Source: Sipunculus nudus (lineage: Eukaryota > Annelida > Sipuncula > Golfingiida > Sipunculidae). Taken from it: a stretch of 64,000 bases of DNA. Location: contig CM049317.1 of NCBI GenBank assembly GCA_026874595.1, forward strand, positions 26,750,401 to 26,814,400, given 5' to 3'. Made by a program: the position numbers and the translations under genes. Numbering within the stretch: the first letter of the stretch is position 1; the number at the start of each line of letters is the position of its first letter. Below the pieces are notes generated by a model, which was not told the DNA's origin, did not search any database, and saw nothing but the letters and a program-made list of their open reading frames with translations. This document shows, one piece after another, positions 1 to 12,750 of the stretch.

Positions 1-300
1 TCCGATAGAGCCTGTGGATAGGGAATGAAAGGCATTCGCTGATTGGCCAGATTTACGGAATTTTCTCATTGGCCAATCCCGGGTAAGCCCCTGCGTGGCT
101 CTGTCAATAAACACGCGCACATGGTGCTGGCTGTCAGCGGACGAGTACTTCAAAGGGATCTTTTAACCATCGGGGTCCATGATGAAGGAACAATAGACAC
201 ATATTGTAAAGACAACTGCTATTTATTACGGAAGCAAAATGTCATCTGTATGGGTAAAGGACACGAAGTGGGATATGCATATATGTCAAACCTTAGGCTA
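1..300. promoter_or_regulatory. Possible promoter or exon fragment with CCAAT boxes at the left edge
   Basis: The first 180 bases are more GC-rich than the following kilobases. They hold three NF-Y-type CCAAT motifs within about 40 bases: ATTGG at 42-46, ATTGG at 68-72 and CCAAT at 73-77, the last two adjacent and inverted. Clustered CCAAT boxes are typical of animal promoters. A 93-codon frame (43-324, +) crosses the region but resembles nothing I recognise. It could be a promoter or the end of a gene lying to the left. This is weak evidence from motifs and composition only. Confidence 0.2.
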
Positions 301-586
301 AACAGAATGTCGGTGTGCTCCTAAGGCCTTAAGGCTTGTCGTCAGGGTAAGTCGAGTAGTGTTTATTTCTGACAAACAACCCATTGCCTGAGGTTTGTCA
401 AAATGTGTGGGACAGCATTAGCCCTAGACAAAAAGAATCGCTTAGAAAGAACAAAATTTATCATATTTTTTCAAAATCATTTTAGATTTCAATCATAATT
501 CTTTTTTATAATGCCTGTGTATATATTATATAGTGTCAAGTGTCAAATATATTCACCTTGTGTTACTTTACTGGGCCTTAGATCCA

Positions 587-587
<1 letters not shown>

Positions 588-642
<55 letters not shown>
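588..642. repeat. (TA)n microsatellite
   Basis: Uninterrupted TA dinucleotides of about 55 bases, the first of several long TA tracts in the window. Open frames through it encode only alternating Ile-Tyr. Confidence 0.95.
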
Positions 643-643
<1 letters not shown>

Positions 644-1607
644 AAAAGAATAGGTATGTATGTATGTATACTAGTATATATTCTGTCAGTTAAGTGACTC
701 GTGTAACAGGATGAATGTATAATTTCATTATATGACCTGGTGTTTAATGACACTTGGCACAAAGATTCATATATTTTAACTCATATTTCATACATTGTGT
801 AATATACCTTCCAGGTATCATGCCATAACCTTATAACAAATAAATCAAAAACTAAAATATATATTTGTCATATAAATATGTGCAGTATTTCTGATTTATC
901 AATGAAAAAAAGCCGTTTAATAAATAAATATACTTGAATAAAATTAAGGTACTAAAATCAAAAACATTAGAAAAGAAAATACAGACATGTTAGATTAGAA
1001 GACAAATGATGCAACTTTGTTGCAGCAAATAAAAATAATTGACAAAGTTTGAGTTTTGTCCAACATTGTTTTATGAAGGAGAGACATTTGTTCAAGGCTA
1101 AATTGGATTTTCAGTGGTTAAAAAGTCAAACAGATGTAACTGTTCCAATATGAATAACATTTTAACTTGGGGACAAGTCTGAAGACCCTAAGTGTGAGTC
1201 AAAGATATCTTAAGAGGATCATCTGTTATAAATTTTAATGTGAAAAGATATGGCATTAATGCTCGCAGTTCAGTTACATCTTTTAAAAATAATACCAGCT
1301 ACCCTGTGTATTACTAGGGTGCATGTATTTGATCATCTCCAGTTAGATATAGAGGTGTGCAGTATAACTTCTATAGGCATAATGTCTTTGGTTAAATGCT
1401 ATAATGCTAAAGATTTATTAGCATGTGCTTGATAAAACTGCATTCACTCTTGCATCATTTCTGTTTATTATTTTTGGTCATATATGTTTCTTGGTAGAAA
1501 ATGCAATATACTGGTAATGTTTATGATATATGTTCAGTATTAAAGATCAGTTGAGGTTCAACCTAGTGTCGGTCTCTTTCATTGCTTCCTTGAACATTTG
1601 TGCACAT

Positions 1608-1609
<2 letters not shown>

Positions 1610-1640
<31 letters not shown>
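1610..1640. repeat. (TC)n microsatellite
   Basis: About 15 TC units in an AT-rich context, followed by a short CA-rich tail. No coding frame is associated. Confidence 0.9.
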
Positions 1641-1643
<3 letters not shown>

Positions 1644-3994
1644 CCACACACATATATGACTATCAGTATATATTTTGGGCTGCATGTAATAGTGCATCAA
1701 ATAATTTACTGAATCAAAGCCAGTCAACCAGCACTGAAGGGCTCACTTAATTTAATTTATTGCATTTACAGTAATATCCATGTCGTTTTGATAGTTTTGA
1801 TCTCTAGGTGATACCTAAGGACATAAGTTATACATATAAATGGTGTAGTGGAGATTATTGTTTCATATTTTATGTGAGGGCAATAAACAGTAGTATATTC
1901 AGGGTTGCCATTTGACCTAGGTATAACCTATTTTACCCAATCCAGTGGATAAAACCTTGGTTAAAAGTATTTTTCCTAGGTTTTACCGATTATATACCCC
2001 AGGTCTGTGCCCAGTATATTAGAATATTTTTTTAAAGAAAAGCTTCTTTTGAATTGGTTAAAAGAAGTTAAACACACATTTTGAGAACATAGGTAGCTAA
2101 GCCAAGTGGCTCTGACCACATCACCCCTGTCTAAAGGAAGCTATTTACACCCATTTGCTACTTGCACTTTAACTCATGTTGGGTTGAGTGTACAAAGCAC
2201 ATCACTCTGAATTATATAAATTAGTGTTAAAACTAATTCTAAAGAATAACTTTTTACATGTAAAACCTATTTAACCTAAACTGGGATTTTTTTTGCTACT
2301 GACATGCTCCTATATATAGCAGGGTACATCTCAATAGCTGATCACTATATATTCAGCTGTAAATAAAGAACATGCTGTTGTACTCTTAGTAATTTCGGGA
2401 CTAGTGCTGTTCTAAAATTTAAAGTTTTAGTTCCAGAAGGATACTGAGGAAGCACCCTTATGTCCATGACAAAATAAATTCATTTCATCAGTCACTATAT
2501 TTTTGGCTTTTGTATAAGTTTCCAAACATGTTATATACTTAAATGATTTGTACAGCACATACTGAGTGAGCTGGTCTGAATCTTACATACAATCTGTACA
2601 TAGTTTTAATTTTATCAAATTGATATGACCACTATAGAAGTATAATACAAAATCAGTTGTATATCAGCACAGACTTTATTTTTTCCAACCTTGACCTGTA
2701 TCATATTCCCTGTCAGCATTATACAACTTACAAGTATTTCTCTGAGAAGAATATACAGCTGTTCTTAAGGAACAATAGTTTTTAAAACCTGTTTTTTTTT
2801 TAATTTTGAAAAAAAATTGTTGAAATGGTTTCCTCTGAGTATGTAACATGGCATTGTTGGCATATCTGTAGCCTTGCCTTCATGATCAGACACATCAATG
2901 GAATTTTATTGGACCATCTCTAATCGAAATCAAATGTGACATTGTAGGATTTTACCCAGAATAAAAATACAACAACAAAGTATTTAAAGTTTTAATTCAA
3001 CAAAAATGTTAGAAAGGTCTCAAATGTATGATTTTAGTGTGCCCAGCTGAGTATACTGCCAGTCTTTGGGAAGCCTCTTAGAAAAGAGACGGTAACTGTA
3101 GCCCCCCCCCCCCCCTTATTGTATACCCCAGTGAAAGAGCCCAAGGTAATGAAAAAAGTGAATACTTGCTATGTGTTAGTCTATGTGAATCATATGTTAA
3201 GGTATAGCTCTGCAGCATTAATAAATTACTTGCATTTTTGGAGGTGAAAGTTAAAAGCACAAACCTTTAAACCTTGATTTGAACACTAATAAATTTTCAA
3301 TGTGTATTTCATGTGAAAAAAAAATCCAATTGCAACTTAACCCACAACATGTTGAAATAAAATGTCCTGTAGTTTTGCAGGAAAAAAAAAACAATTAAGA
3401 TCACTGTTACATGAAGGAGAAAATTGTTTAAGGACAGCATTTACATTGTGCCAATTACACGTATATGACTGCACAGTTTGAACGAGACAGTTGTCAAATA
3501 CTATGCAGACAAAGATATATGATCATTCTATTCAAGTCATGGGAAGAACTATTTAGATATCTAAATAATGTTAATACATATAACAAATCCTTAATAAAAC
3601 ATGGATACAAGCACAGATCTTCTTCTATGGTAAAATATATACTTATGCAAGTCCACAAGGTCCAACAAAAATACTAATTTAAATATAGGAATAGGTCAGG
3701 GGATACCAATAATAAAGACCAGATTTGCCTAAAAACAAAAAGTTCATACCAGGTCTATTCAACCTTACATTATATTTCACTCATTGTTGTGGTTTAACCA
3801 TAAGATCATAAGTTTTTTTTTTTCAAATCAGGCACCTGATAAAAAATAATAAGTAGATAAGCTGACACATGCCAGGCTGTTGCCTTTTATCTGAGTGCTT
3901 CAGTCTTGTGTATTTCTGTATTTATTGATATATAATAAAAAGTTGATATCTAAAGACAGATGATTTGCATTTCCTACCATGAGGGTTCATGGTT

Positions 3995-4890
3995 CAGTGA
4001 TGAAGTCAAGTCCACACCATCCAAGTCCAAGTGCAAGAGTCCAGGTCACTCAAGTCCAAGTCCAAATCTGAGTCCTTAAGGTTTAAGTCTAATCTGAGTC
4101 CTTCAGGTTCAAGTCCAAGTACACCTTCTTCATGTCCGAGTCATTATGAACATGAGTCCAAGTCCAACATCATTGAGTCTGAGCCATTTTGAACACCAGA
4201 CCAAGTCCACCTAAAAATCTCGCCCGAGTCATTTGGAACACGAGTCCAAGTCCAACTTCTTCGAGCCTGAGTCATTTGAACATGAGTCCAAAATTGACAC
4301 AAATTTTCTATTAAAAGATCTTTTGAAAAGGATATTTGAGATAATCATGCAAATTTCATTAATTTTCAAGTGTGCTTTATTTGAATTTTAATTTCATTTA
4401 ACTCCTGATACAGACCTAAAACTTGATATGTTTTGTCTTATTTTTGTTTAATGTTCAATTAGTAGTTAACCCATTGCACAATCTTAACATAATACGTGAC
4501 AGAGTTTTCTTTTTTATTGGACTCAACAGGGGAGGACCCATGATTTAGAAAAGTGGAGTCCAACCCAGCTAGTATGACTAACGAAAACCCTTAAAATAAG
4601 GTCCCCAGGGCAGGTAAAATAGGGGATCCAGGCCACAAATGTTGTCTGAAACCCTTAAAAAAGGTTGCGGCGTATGGAAAAAAAGGAGGGGGGGGGGGGG
4701 GGGGGTCCTGACCTCTGGACCCCCTCAATCTGCTTCTGCTTGTGATGGACTCTGACTGATTTCTTGAATTCTTAAATAATTAAACCTGAGAGTCTAAGTA
4801 CAAGTCCAAGTTCAGGACCTCCGCGTCCAAGTTTGAGTCCTAAAAAAGTGAACTCGAGTCTGAACTGGAGTCCAAGTCAAGACTGAAATT
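3995..4890. repeat. Imperfect minisatellite built on AAGTCC / GAGTCC
   Basis: Hexamer-like units of the types caagtcc, gagtcc and cgagtc recur every 6-20 bases from about 4005 to 4290 and again at 4790-4880. An intervening stretch ends in a long poly-G tract near 4688-4706. A shorter array of the complementary type (ggacttggac, ggactcgg) lies at 60165-60260. It is a dispersed, low-copy satellite family with no reading frame conserved across the array. Confidence 0.7.
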
Positions 4891-4899
4891 GTACAACAC

Positions 4900-5985
4900 T
4901 GCCAAGTTCAGCCAGTGAATTTATTAATTCTCATTCAAAGTTTAAGACCCCTCATTCTGTAAGAGATGATATTAAAGTTCATGTGCATTACATAAAATAA
5001 ATATGATATGGTTATATTGTACGATTATCATGTATTGTTAAAAATAGGGATATTAATAGAATGTTTTCATGAAATACTAATAATGATAAAACAAAGAAAT
5101 AAATCTGGGAAAGTTTATTTATGAACCCAGCCTGACTTAAACATGACAGGGTTTTCTCTGATTTAATATGTCTTTTTTTAATAAAAACATGATATTTGTT
5201 GAACACAATTTTTCATATATTAGGTCATACTAATTATTGTTGATTGCATGAATATTTATATCAAAAGGTGAAATATATACTACCAAGGATTGAACTGCAT
5301 TGTCTTTTATATTTTCGGTTAATGTGTTGTTTTAATGAATTAGCAGTCTTTAAACATTTAAGGTAATAAGAGAGTTACACATGTCACAATAATAATTTGT
5401 TGTTAAAAAACATAAACATTTAATCCAATATGCAAAACAATAAAAAAAATTAAAACAAAATGACAATCATTTATAAATATGTTGTTGTATCAAAATATCA
5501 AATAATAATATATGTTCATTTGGTTCAAAACTTTGGCATTTTTATCACATTGCCTACATTGTGTAAAAACATTTGTTTCCCCCCCCCCCCCCACACACAC
5601 ACACACACACACCAACCAAAGAAAAGGGGGCGTGGCACTAAAAAAAATTTCTGGGAAGAAAAACTTAGGCAGTTCAGGTATAATACTGCCCCTTCTGAAC
5701 ATATGGTACCTTTTAAATAGTTTAATTGTTAAAAAGCAAAACTTGGTCGTACTTTGATATTTTAATTATTAATTGATAACAGTCTGGCACACGAAGCATA
5801 CAGGCAAAACTACACACATTATGTGTCACATGGACTTGAGCGATATCAGAAAGAGCAACGTTTAATACAGTATATAATTATGAATGCATATGTGGTACAC
5901 TTATGATTGATAATAAGAAGCTGCAATAACCTGGGTATATGCCGTAGGTCAATGACACAGCGTCAGTTATCCTAATTTGAGTGAC
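4900..5985. other. AT-rich noncoding stretch
   Basis: Nothing coding is recognised. A poly-C tract followed by (CA)n lies at about 5580-5612 and creates overlapping low-complexity open frames on both strands. Confidence 0.6.
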
Positions 5986-5989
5986 TTTT

Positions 5990-6250
5990 GATAGAGAAAA
6001 TGTGTTTCGTGCCCATGACTCGCTTTCAGCTGTACCTGAACGGAATCGCGTACCACGCATGCGCAGCTTTAACTCATCTGAATAGATACGGGCGGAATCC
6101 CAGGCCCAAAATGGTCTCCGTTTACAGACCCACTGGGGGCTTGCGGAGCGCCACCGTGTGTCTGTGTAAGAGACTAGTCGATTACCGGTTTGCTCACAGC
6201 AGAGAGAGGGAGCGCCAGGAGCTCAAAATATTCTACATGAGAAATAAATT
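5990..6250. promoter_or_regulatory. GC-rich island with an NRF-1-like site; candidate promoter
   Basis: A local rise in GC and CpG stands out from the AT-rich flanks. The palindrome-like ACGCATGCGCAG near 6055-6066 is one base from the NRF-1 consensus, and AAAATGG with YY1-like character follows near 6109. Frames are open on both strands (for example 5988-6254, +), as expected by chance in GC-rich DNA. No protein family is recognised. It could be a CpG-type promoter or an unrecognised exon. Confidence 0.25.
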
Positions 6251-6254
6251 ATGA

Positions 6255-7340
6255 ACAAGCAAATTCAAGAAATTTATGTCCTTCGCTTTCGCCTTCAAGT
6301 CCGGGATGATTTTAAGGTCTATTTAAGCTATTTAACTTTCTGTATGGTATGACTTAGTGGTCAACAGATATAAATAGGTGATGATTGGTAAATTCAATTT
6401 AGTAAGCCAATAATTTGGCAAATTAATTCCTGTATATCTTTTGCGTTACCCTGTGGATATACCTTAAAAAACTTTAGTCAATCTTTCTAGAATTTAATGC
6501 CAAAGTTTAAATTTATTTTATTAACAATCATATGATACATCCACTTTCCTAGCCAATTTATTGCGAATCGCGCAACACCGATATACGTGAAAATAAATAA
6601 ATATGGCTTAATGTCATTTCCTAAATTGTACATATAATCTTCCATCCATCTGATTAAATTATTCCCTTATCTCTATTTTGGAACCATTTTGATGTTAAAA
6701 GTACATCTACATGCGAATAAAATTAATAATAAAATACACCTTGATAGTGATAATTACACGAAAAAGCTAAAAAAAAAAAAAAAAAAGCTTTCTTACATAA
6801 GATCCTACAATAAATTGTGAATTTGGGCGTGGTCGGAAAAATCGTTATTCCACTTTTAACTCACGAAAAACGTCCAATTACCATCAATGTGAATGCATTC
6901 TCGCCTGGAAGATGCCATCTAAATACTTTCATGTTGCAGCCGATATCAACATATTTGCCATCAGATCAACTAGTATAAGATAATCAGGGTATTTTCTTAC
7001 AAAGAATTGATTAGGGGGTAGCTATAGCTAGCCTATGTCTAGCTTTCTGCACGCGTTTGTAAATGTACCTGTCACGTCAGCGTTGCATTTTACACGGCAG
7101 CGGGTAATCAGTATACACCAGAGGACGTAATTACTGATACAATGGATACACTGATATACAGGCTTGCTCTGTATGATTTGTGGATAATCAGATACAGTCA
7201 GAACTACGTTATTATTAACACAGCTCAGCAGGCTTGTCGCCATGTAAAGGGGTTAAGCGATTAACTAGAAAAAGCATTCTCAGGAATGCAGGCCTCCGCA
7301 ATGCTGACATTCCTCATTCAGGGTAACTCAGCAACCCGTG
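6255..7340. other. Noncoding, no gene recognised
   Basis: AT-rich sequence with a poly-A run near 6770-6786. No credible exon or repeat boundary is seen. Confidence 0.55.
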
Positions 7341-7349
7341 TTTTCATTC

Positions 7350-7560
7350 ACTTACTGGTCCATATTCCAGGTTCATTGGTGCATATGTTCTCTGATTGGG
7401 GTATGCATTCAATAATTCGGCCCATAGACCCATATTGACTCGTGCATAAGTGACTGCACATGTTGTGGATAATCCTGGCGGTCTTCCATGGATCTGGATT
7501 ATGATTCGGATCCACACCATAATTTAATCGACTCTTCAATGGCCCAAAGTGCCCTGAACA
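7350..7560 (-). repeat. Fragment of a dispersed repeat (also at about 62.65-63.14 kb)
   Basis: On the minus strand the stretch with gattaaattatggtgtgg followed by a 'GATCC..AATC..GATCCATGGAAG' pattern matches, with substitutions, the minus strand near 62950-63030 (gtttagattttggtgtag and following). Both appear to belong to the family of elements with 'CCGCCaagGCGG'-like ends scattered in this window. The open minus frame here (7348-7620) is explained by the repeat. Confidence 0.4.
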
Positions 7561-7769
7561 TTTCATAGGATTCTTTTTAAGACTTCTTGAGCTATTTTGC
7601 GAACAAATACACACACACACGAAAGGGGATCAACGCACAGCCTCTTTGCGGAGGTAAATATAATAATGATAGCGAGAAAGAGCAACCCCTAGTTGCTCTT
7701 GAAAGGAATTTTTCAGTATATATATCTTAGAAAAATGTTTAGATATATGATAATACATGATAAAGTCAG

Positions 7770-7935
7770 ATATCAAAGTTTATATTTCTAATTTTTAATA
7801 AATTCCATTTCCAATATATAAATATTATTCACGGAATGCCAGGAAGGATGATTACATTGACCCCCTCCCCCCTGGCTAAAATGTAGGGGGCTATATGCCC
7901 TCGCCCCTGTATTAATTGGCGCCCCTGATTTTTTA
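7770..7935 (-). mobile_element. 5' fragment of the hAT-type MITE family, inverted
   Basis: The reverse complement (gggcgcc, atatagccccct, gtcaatgtaatcatcc, then gaataatatttatatatt) aligns with the first ~150 bases of the complete element at 60787-61237. The left terminal CAGTGGCG is degenerate here. It is a partial, diverged copy lying head to head with the next fragment. Confidence 0.6.
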
Positions 7936-8027
7936 GCAGAACAACCTATATTGCATGCATATTTGACATGCCTGGTATGTTATTTCACCATTTGGGTAAT
8001 CTGAACAGTACCGGGTAGCCTGCAAAC

Positions 8028-8350
8028 TATAGGTGCGTCAACACTGGGTGGATGGGGGTATATAACACCCCCCACCCCCCCCCTTTAGCAAAGAAGGATT
8101 ATCAAAGTAATTATTCCCATTTCTATTCAGAGAATAATATTTAATTAAACAAATTAATAATTAAAATTATAGACACCAGATCAATTTGTGAGTTTACTAT
8201 GAAATATAACATATCTTATACTGGTTTAGAGTCAACCTTTACAGGAAACAGTACCTTAATTGTAACCTTACCTTAATTGTAACCTTAATTAAAACCTTAA
8301 TTGTATACTTAATTTGTAATATATTTGAAATGTGTCAAAAATATAATTAA
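8028..8350 (+). mobile_element. Partial copy of the hAT-type MITE family
   Basis: Sequence from 'gatgggggtatata' through 'attcagagaataatattta' to 'tactatgaaatat' parallels the complete copy at 60787-61237 in the same order. The left end is diverged and the right terminal repeat is not visible. A small 12-base tandem repeat (accttaattgta) at 8250-8310 follows. Non-autonomous with no coding capacity. Confidence 0.6.
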
Positions 8351-10260
8351 AGATATGTAAACACACACACATGCATACACACATATATATAATATAAATA
8401 TATACATATGTATGTGGCGTGTAAAAAGATGTGGGGTGTTTTGATAACGAGTATATCAGTTTTATTTTGTCATGTGTGGGACATGGGCAGCTTTAGTTTT
8501 TGCCATTCATATGATATCCGAGGGTTGCCGTTAGACCGGCCACGCAGGTTGTCGTGTTTAACAACTACGTGGCATGATACCGGGCCCTGCCCTGACCTCT
8601 TCCCTTGTTAGCTTTCGTAGAGATTTAACATAAAATACTAAGCAACAAAAGGACATGACGCATGGCAACATTACCTTATATTATTATTATTATTATTATT
8701 ATTATTGTTATTATTAAACGTTTATCATCATATTATTATTAGACCAATAAAGGCCCAAAAAAGTTTTGGTACTCAGGCACCGCCCTCGTCAATTTTAACT
8801 CCCCGCATCAAACATATTATTTTAATCTTCAACAAAAGCTCCAGCCGCTCGGACATTTCTTTCAAGAAGACAAAAACGGGTAATGCATATAAGTAGGCCT
8901 GCCACGTTTACAGTTTAAACGACTCCGTTTCGCCAATTTATGTAAACATTTTCAGAGCACCAGACAATTTACACGAAAGGCAAAAATACACATTGTCAGT
9001 CCGTTTTACCTCGTCGCTAAATTTGTAATACCGATATATCAGAAAATATTTTTTGAAAAAAGCGAAACACCAATCTCGTATTCAGGTGGACTTTTGTTTG
9101 AAATAAATTATGAGGGTTTTACAATTATAAACAAGAATCTTAGCCTTTGGTTTTTAATTATACAGCGTTTATTTTACATAAGATATACACCGGCTTGCCG
9201 TAGGTTTTGAATTTGACATCGCCCTTGTTAATGTGTTCTCATTATTTATCGCCGTTTGTTACCAACGGAAATAAATGATTACTACGTGTTGCCGCCAAAT
9301 TTCGATTAAACTTTTAGTTATTTACCATCAAACGTTGATTTAATCGTCGTTTTACTCCTACGAGCGCACGAGCGCTGGTTTAGGTGACAGAAGAAGTAGG
9401 ATTTCACATGTACCCGAATTGGTAACCACGGTTACAGTGAAGAAGACGGCAATTCTTCCGAATATGCTACCGTGCATACAAGCTCGCCATTAATGAGGCC
9501 TTACGGAAAATGTAATTTTATTTGGGCCATGGGGCAGTACATCGAATGATCTCAATCCAGTTCTTAGAACGATTATGGTTGTCAGAATTCGCGGCGGAAA
9601 CCACATTCACAGCCATGGGAGCAGCTTTCTCTCGTGGAGCATTTTAATAACTATGCGCTTTCTATAAACCCCGCGTTATATAAAAAAGTGCGTTATCGAC
9701 CACAAACCCCCATATGAACGACTCAAAATTGTTTGCTGACGTCAATGGTTACTAACATCACTAACTTCATAGGAAATTCATAGTTTATCCGTTCTTTGTA
9801 ATAACGCCTTTCATGACACACTGAATAGATAAAAAAAACCACGGGGGCATTGGTCAAAAATTAACCTCGGGGGACCTCCATTCATGTGTGGTCCTGTGAG
9901 CCATTCACCTTGCCTGGCCAGGGCTCTGGGCCCAGGGTTGGCCAAGGGTCCTCCCAACGACCACCAGTAAAAAATGTGTTTAGATATCAGAAACAAAATC
10001 TGTTATCATCATGCTTTTACCTGATCATATGATATTAGTATCGAAACAAACAAAAAAGGTATTAAAAAATCTCCCTCCCGCCCTGATTTATGAAAACGTG
10101 CCTGAGAACCATAACCCCTCCCCCTCCCAATATTATTATTATTATTTCTTAAAGTGGTAAAAATTATGCCAATCATCTGTTGCATATAAACTTTGTGACT
10201 TCAATGCTGACGTACTTAAATGTAGATAACTGTTTTTACCTTTTAAATAACTTTGCGTAT
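8351..10260. other. Intergenic; one moderately GC-rich patch
   Basis: No gene is recognised. (ATT)n lies at about 8678-8716. The 9180-9740 patch has more CpG than its surroundings and contains a CRE (TGACGTCA) near 9738, but no convincing exon. Confidence 0.5.
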
Positions 10261-10329
10261 TCATCAGGAATGGTCAAACAAGCGACAGCTGGTCAACAAC
10301 TCCTTGGCTTTATTACTGCTTGAGTACCC

Positions 10330-10557
10330 ATGATGCACGTAACGATGCACTATGATCACTTCCTGCTTTGTATTCCAATAAATTTTACTGGGTTTCCAAG
10401 TGTAACACGAAAAACAACGAATTTCAAATTCGATAAGCCTAACTGGAGGATAGCTAACAGACAGGTGCTTGCGAGATATCGAGAAGCCTTGCAGAATACC
10501 ATTTACAGCCGTCCTGTTGATATTTATAACAGTAGGCGTTGTAAATTGTACAAATGA
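10330..10557 (+). pseudogene. Possible fragment of a retroelement polyprotein linker
   Basis: A 75-codon frame contains KPNWRIANRQVLARYREAL followed by a stop. A Lys-Pro-Asn-Trp-Arg stretch with a short amphipathic helix is reminiscent of the linker between endonuclease and reverse transcriptase in some animal non-LTR elements. No endonuclease or RT motif is seen next to it. The minus-strand frame of 131 codons over the same bases (10264-10659) has no recognisable features. This is a guess from composition and one motif. Confidence 0.2.
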
Positions 10558-11339
10558 GGAACACTTGGCAAAAATAGACATAATGTATAAATTCATCGTA
10601 ATAACTCTGTAGAAAAGTCCTACTTTCCTAATTGGTAAAAATGACAATACCACCTTCAAGGGGAAAATTAAGAGGATCCCTGTGTGGAATCCATATGCCT
10701 ATAAGGCGCACGCGTCTGCAAGAGGAACGGGCTGGTAAGCCGACTAAAGAACCTACACACGAAGTCATGATCAACACAAAAGGATTTAAATATTCCACCC
10801 GTTACTGCAGGGGAATGAAAATAAAGGAAAACAGACCTCCTGAGATCTAAATGCTCGAGAACAGTCAAAATTTTTGAGAAATGTTAAAGTTTACCAAGAC
10901 AGAGTTCATTCAACAGAATCACTGGCCATGAACAAATTGTGGAAAAGTAACGAGATCACTTAAGGTCCATTTTAACGTGATCATCCTGATTTAAAAACTA
11001 TATACCCTAGCACAAGATCTAACAAACATTTCTTATTATTAAAGTACACACGCAAGGCACGATGAAGTTGTACAAGCGTTAACAAAACCTGACCTTTGGA
11101 AATCCTATGACCCAGACGGATTGACCGCTGAGCATTTCTTTCATTCAAACGAATATTTAGTTAATCCATTTTGCTTACCTCAATACCTTTGCATGGACAC
11201 ATACCTGAATAGATAATGTATTTTTGTATCAGTATGTTAGTACCAGTTGTATTAAAATGTAAAAAAAATAAACATAACCATGGCAGCGAACTTTGTATAT
11301 GCTTCCTAAAAGAAACTATGAAATACTATTAGAAAAGGG

Positions 11340-12750
11340 GATCACACTTGTTCGTTTGTTAGCTGAGCTGACTGAAAGTCATCTGAGCTATAGCGATCAC
11401 TCTTTGTCCGTCCGTTAACAGGGCACAAATCGTTACCGCTTGACCTGGAATCTTCCAGCTTGACATCCAGGGAGATCCATGAAAAATCTCCTTGGAAACC
11501 TGAAGTTAAGTCACTGTTACCCATATTTTCTAAATCTCAAGTATCTGAATAGCTGCTGCATGATCACCATAATTCTTTGCATAAATATTGATCATAGAGT
11601 GTTCCAGCAGTTCCCGTAACTTGGTGGCGCCACCTGTATTTTTTTTTATTTTTACGAATTTTGTTCTCTGTGTATGAGACCTTCAAAGAAGCTGTCATTT
11701 GTTAACAGGGCACAAATCGTAACCGCTGGACCTGAGATCTTTCACATTTACAGCAAGGGAGGTCTATAAAACAAATCTCTTTGGAAACCTTAAATTATGT
11801 CTCTGTTACTCATATTCTTTGAGCTATGGGTCTCGTAAGTACCCCCCAGAATAATAGAAAATTTGATACAAAAGCTCAATTATCTGAATAACTACTGCAT
11901 TGATCACCATGATTCTATATATAAATATTGATCAGGGAGTGTTCCAGCAATTCCTGTAACATGGTGGCGCCACCTGTATTTTTTTTCTAATTTTTACGAT
12001 TATTTTTCTCAATTTTTGAGACCTTCAAAGAAGCTGTCATCTGTTAACAGGACACAAATCGTAACCACTGGACCTGGGATCTTCTAACTTTACATAAAGG
12101 GAGGTCCATAAAAAGTGTCTGTAAAACCTGAAACTAGGTCTCTGTCACCCATATTCTTTGAGCTATGGGTCTCATAAATACCCCCCCCCCCCAGAATAAT
12201 TAAACATTAGATATAAAAGCTTAATCATCTGAATAACTACTGCATTGATTACAATGATTTTTTTCATGAATATTGATCATGGAGTGTTCCATCCGTTCCT
12301 GTAACCTGGTGGCGCCACCTGATTTTTTTCAATTTTTTACGATTTTTTTTCTTTTTTATTAGACCTTCAAATTAAGCCTCATCTTGTAACAGGGCACAAA
12401 TTGTGAACTAGAATCTTCATACTTGACATCTAGGGAGGTCCATGAAAAGTGATCTTGGAAATCTGAAATAAGGTCTCTGTTACTCTTATCCTCCGACCAG
12501 TTCGGCTCATAACCCCCCCCCCCCCCCCACCCCAAATAAAATGTAGTACAACAGCTCCAGTATATGAATAACTAATGCATTGATAGCCATGAAAATTTGG
12601 ATATTTATTGATCAAGGAGTATATATTAGTTCCTGCAGACTGGTGGCACTTCCTGTATTTTATTCATTTTTTGCGCAATTTTTTTTCCTATTTATGAGAC
12701 CTTCAAATGAAGTGGTCATCTGTCGAAAGGCCCACTGAAACCCATTTCTA
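11340..12750 (-). repeat. Tandem array of ~340-bp units (about four copies)
   Basis: The landmark 'gttaacagggcacaaatcg' recurs at about 11414, 11701, 12043, 12385 (diverged) and 12721. Spacings are about 287, 342, 342 and 336 bases. Each unit also carries 'ggtggcgccacctg', 'agaccttcaaa.aagc' and 'gagctatgggtctcat' followed by a C-tract of varying length. The same family occurs in the opposite orientation at 58.27-59.72 kb and as a solo unit at 54.17-54.39 kb. The left end (ctgagctatagcgatcact, tttgtccgtccg) matches the right end of the 58-kb array. No ORF is conserved between units. It is probably a non-autonomous element with an internally amplified core. Confidence 0.8.

Larger units (their letters stand above)
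301..3990. other. AT-rich noncoding stretch with microsatellites
   Basis: I see no gene here. The stretch is AT-rich with stop codons in all frames. Visible items are (TA)n at about 588-642, (TC)n at about 1610-1640 and a poly-C tract near 3103-3115. Short open frames that cross these repeats are products of the repeats. Confidence 0.6.

Noticed and set aside
511-762. Overlapping open frames across the TA tract
   Set aside because: They consist of alternating Ile-Tyr from the microsatellite and have no other coding signal. The same applies near 5580, 25138, 45972 and 50193.
10264-10659. 131-codon minus-strand frame, the longest unexplained one on that strand
   Set aside because: No domain, motif or splice context. 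The opposite strand holds a more protein-like stretch over the same bases.
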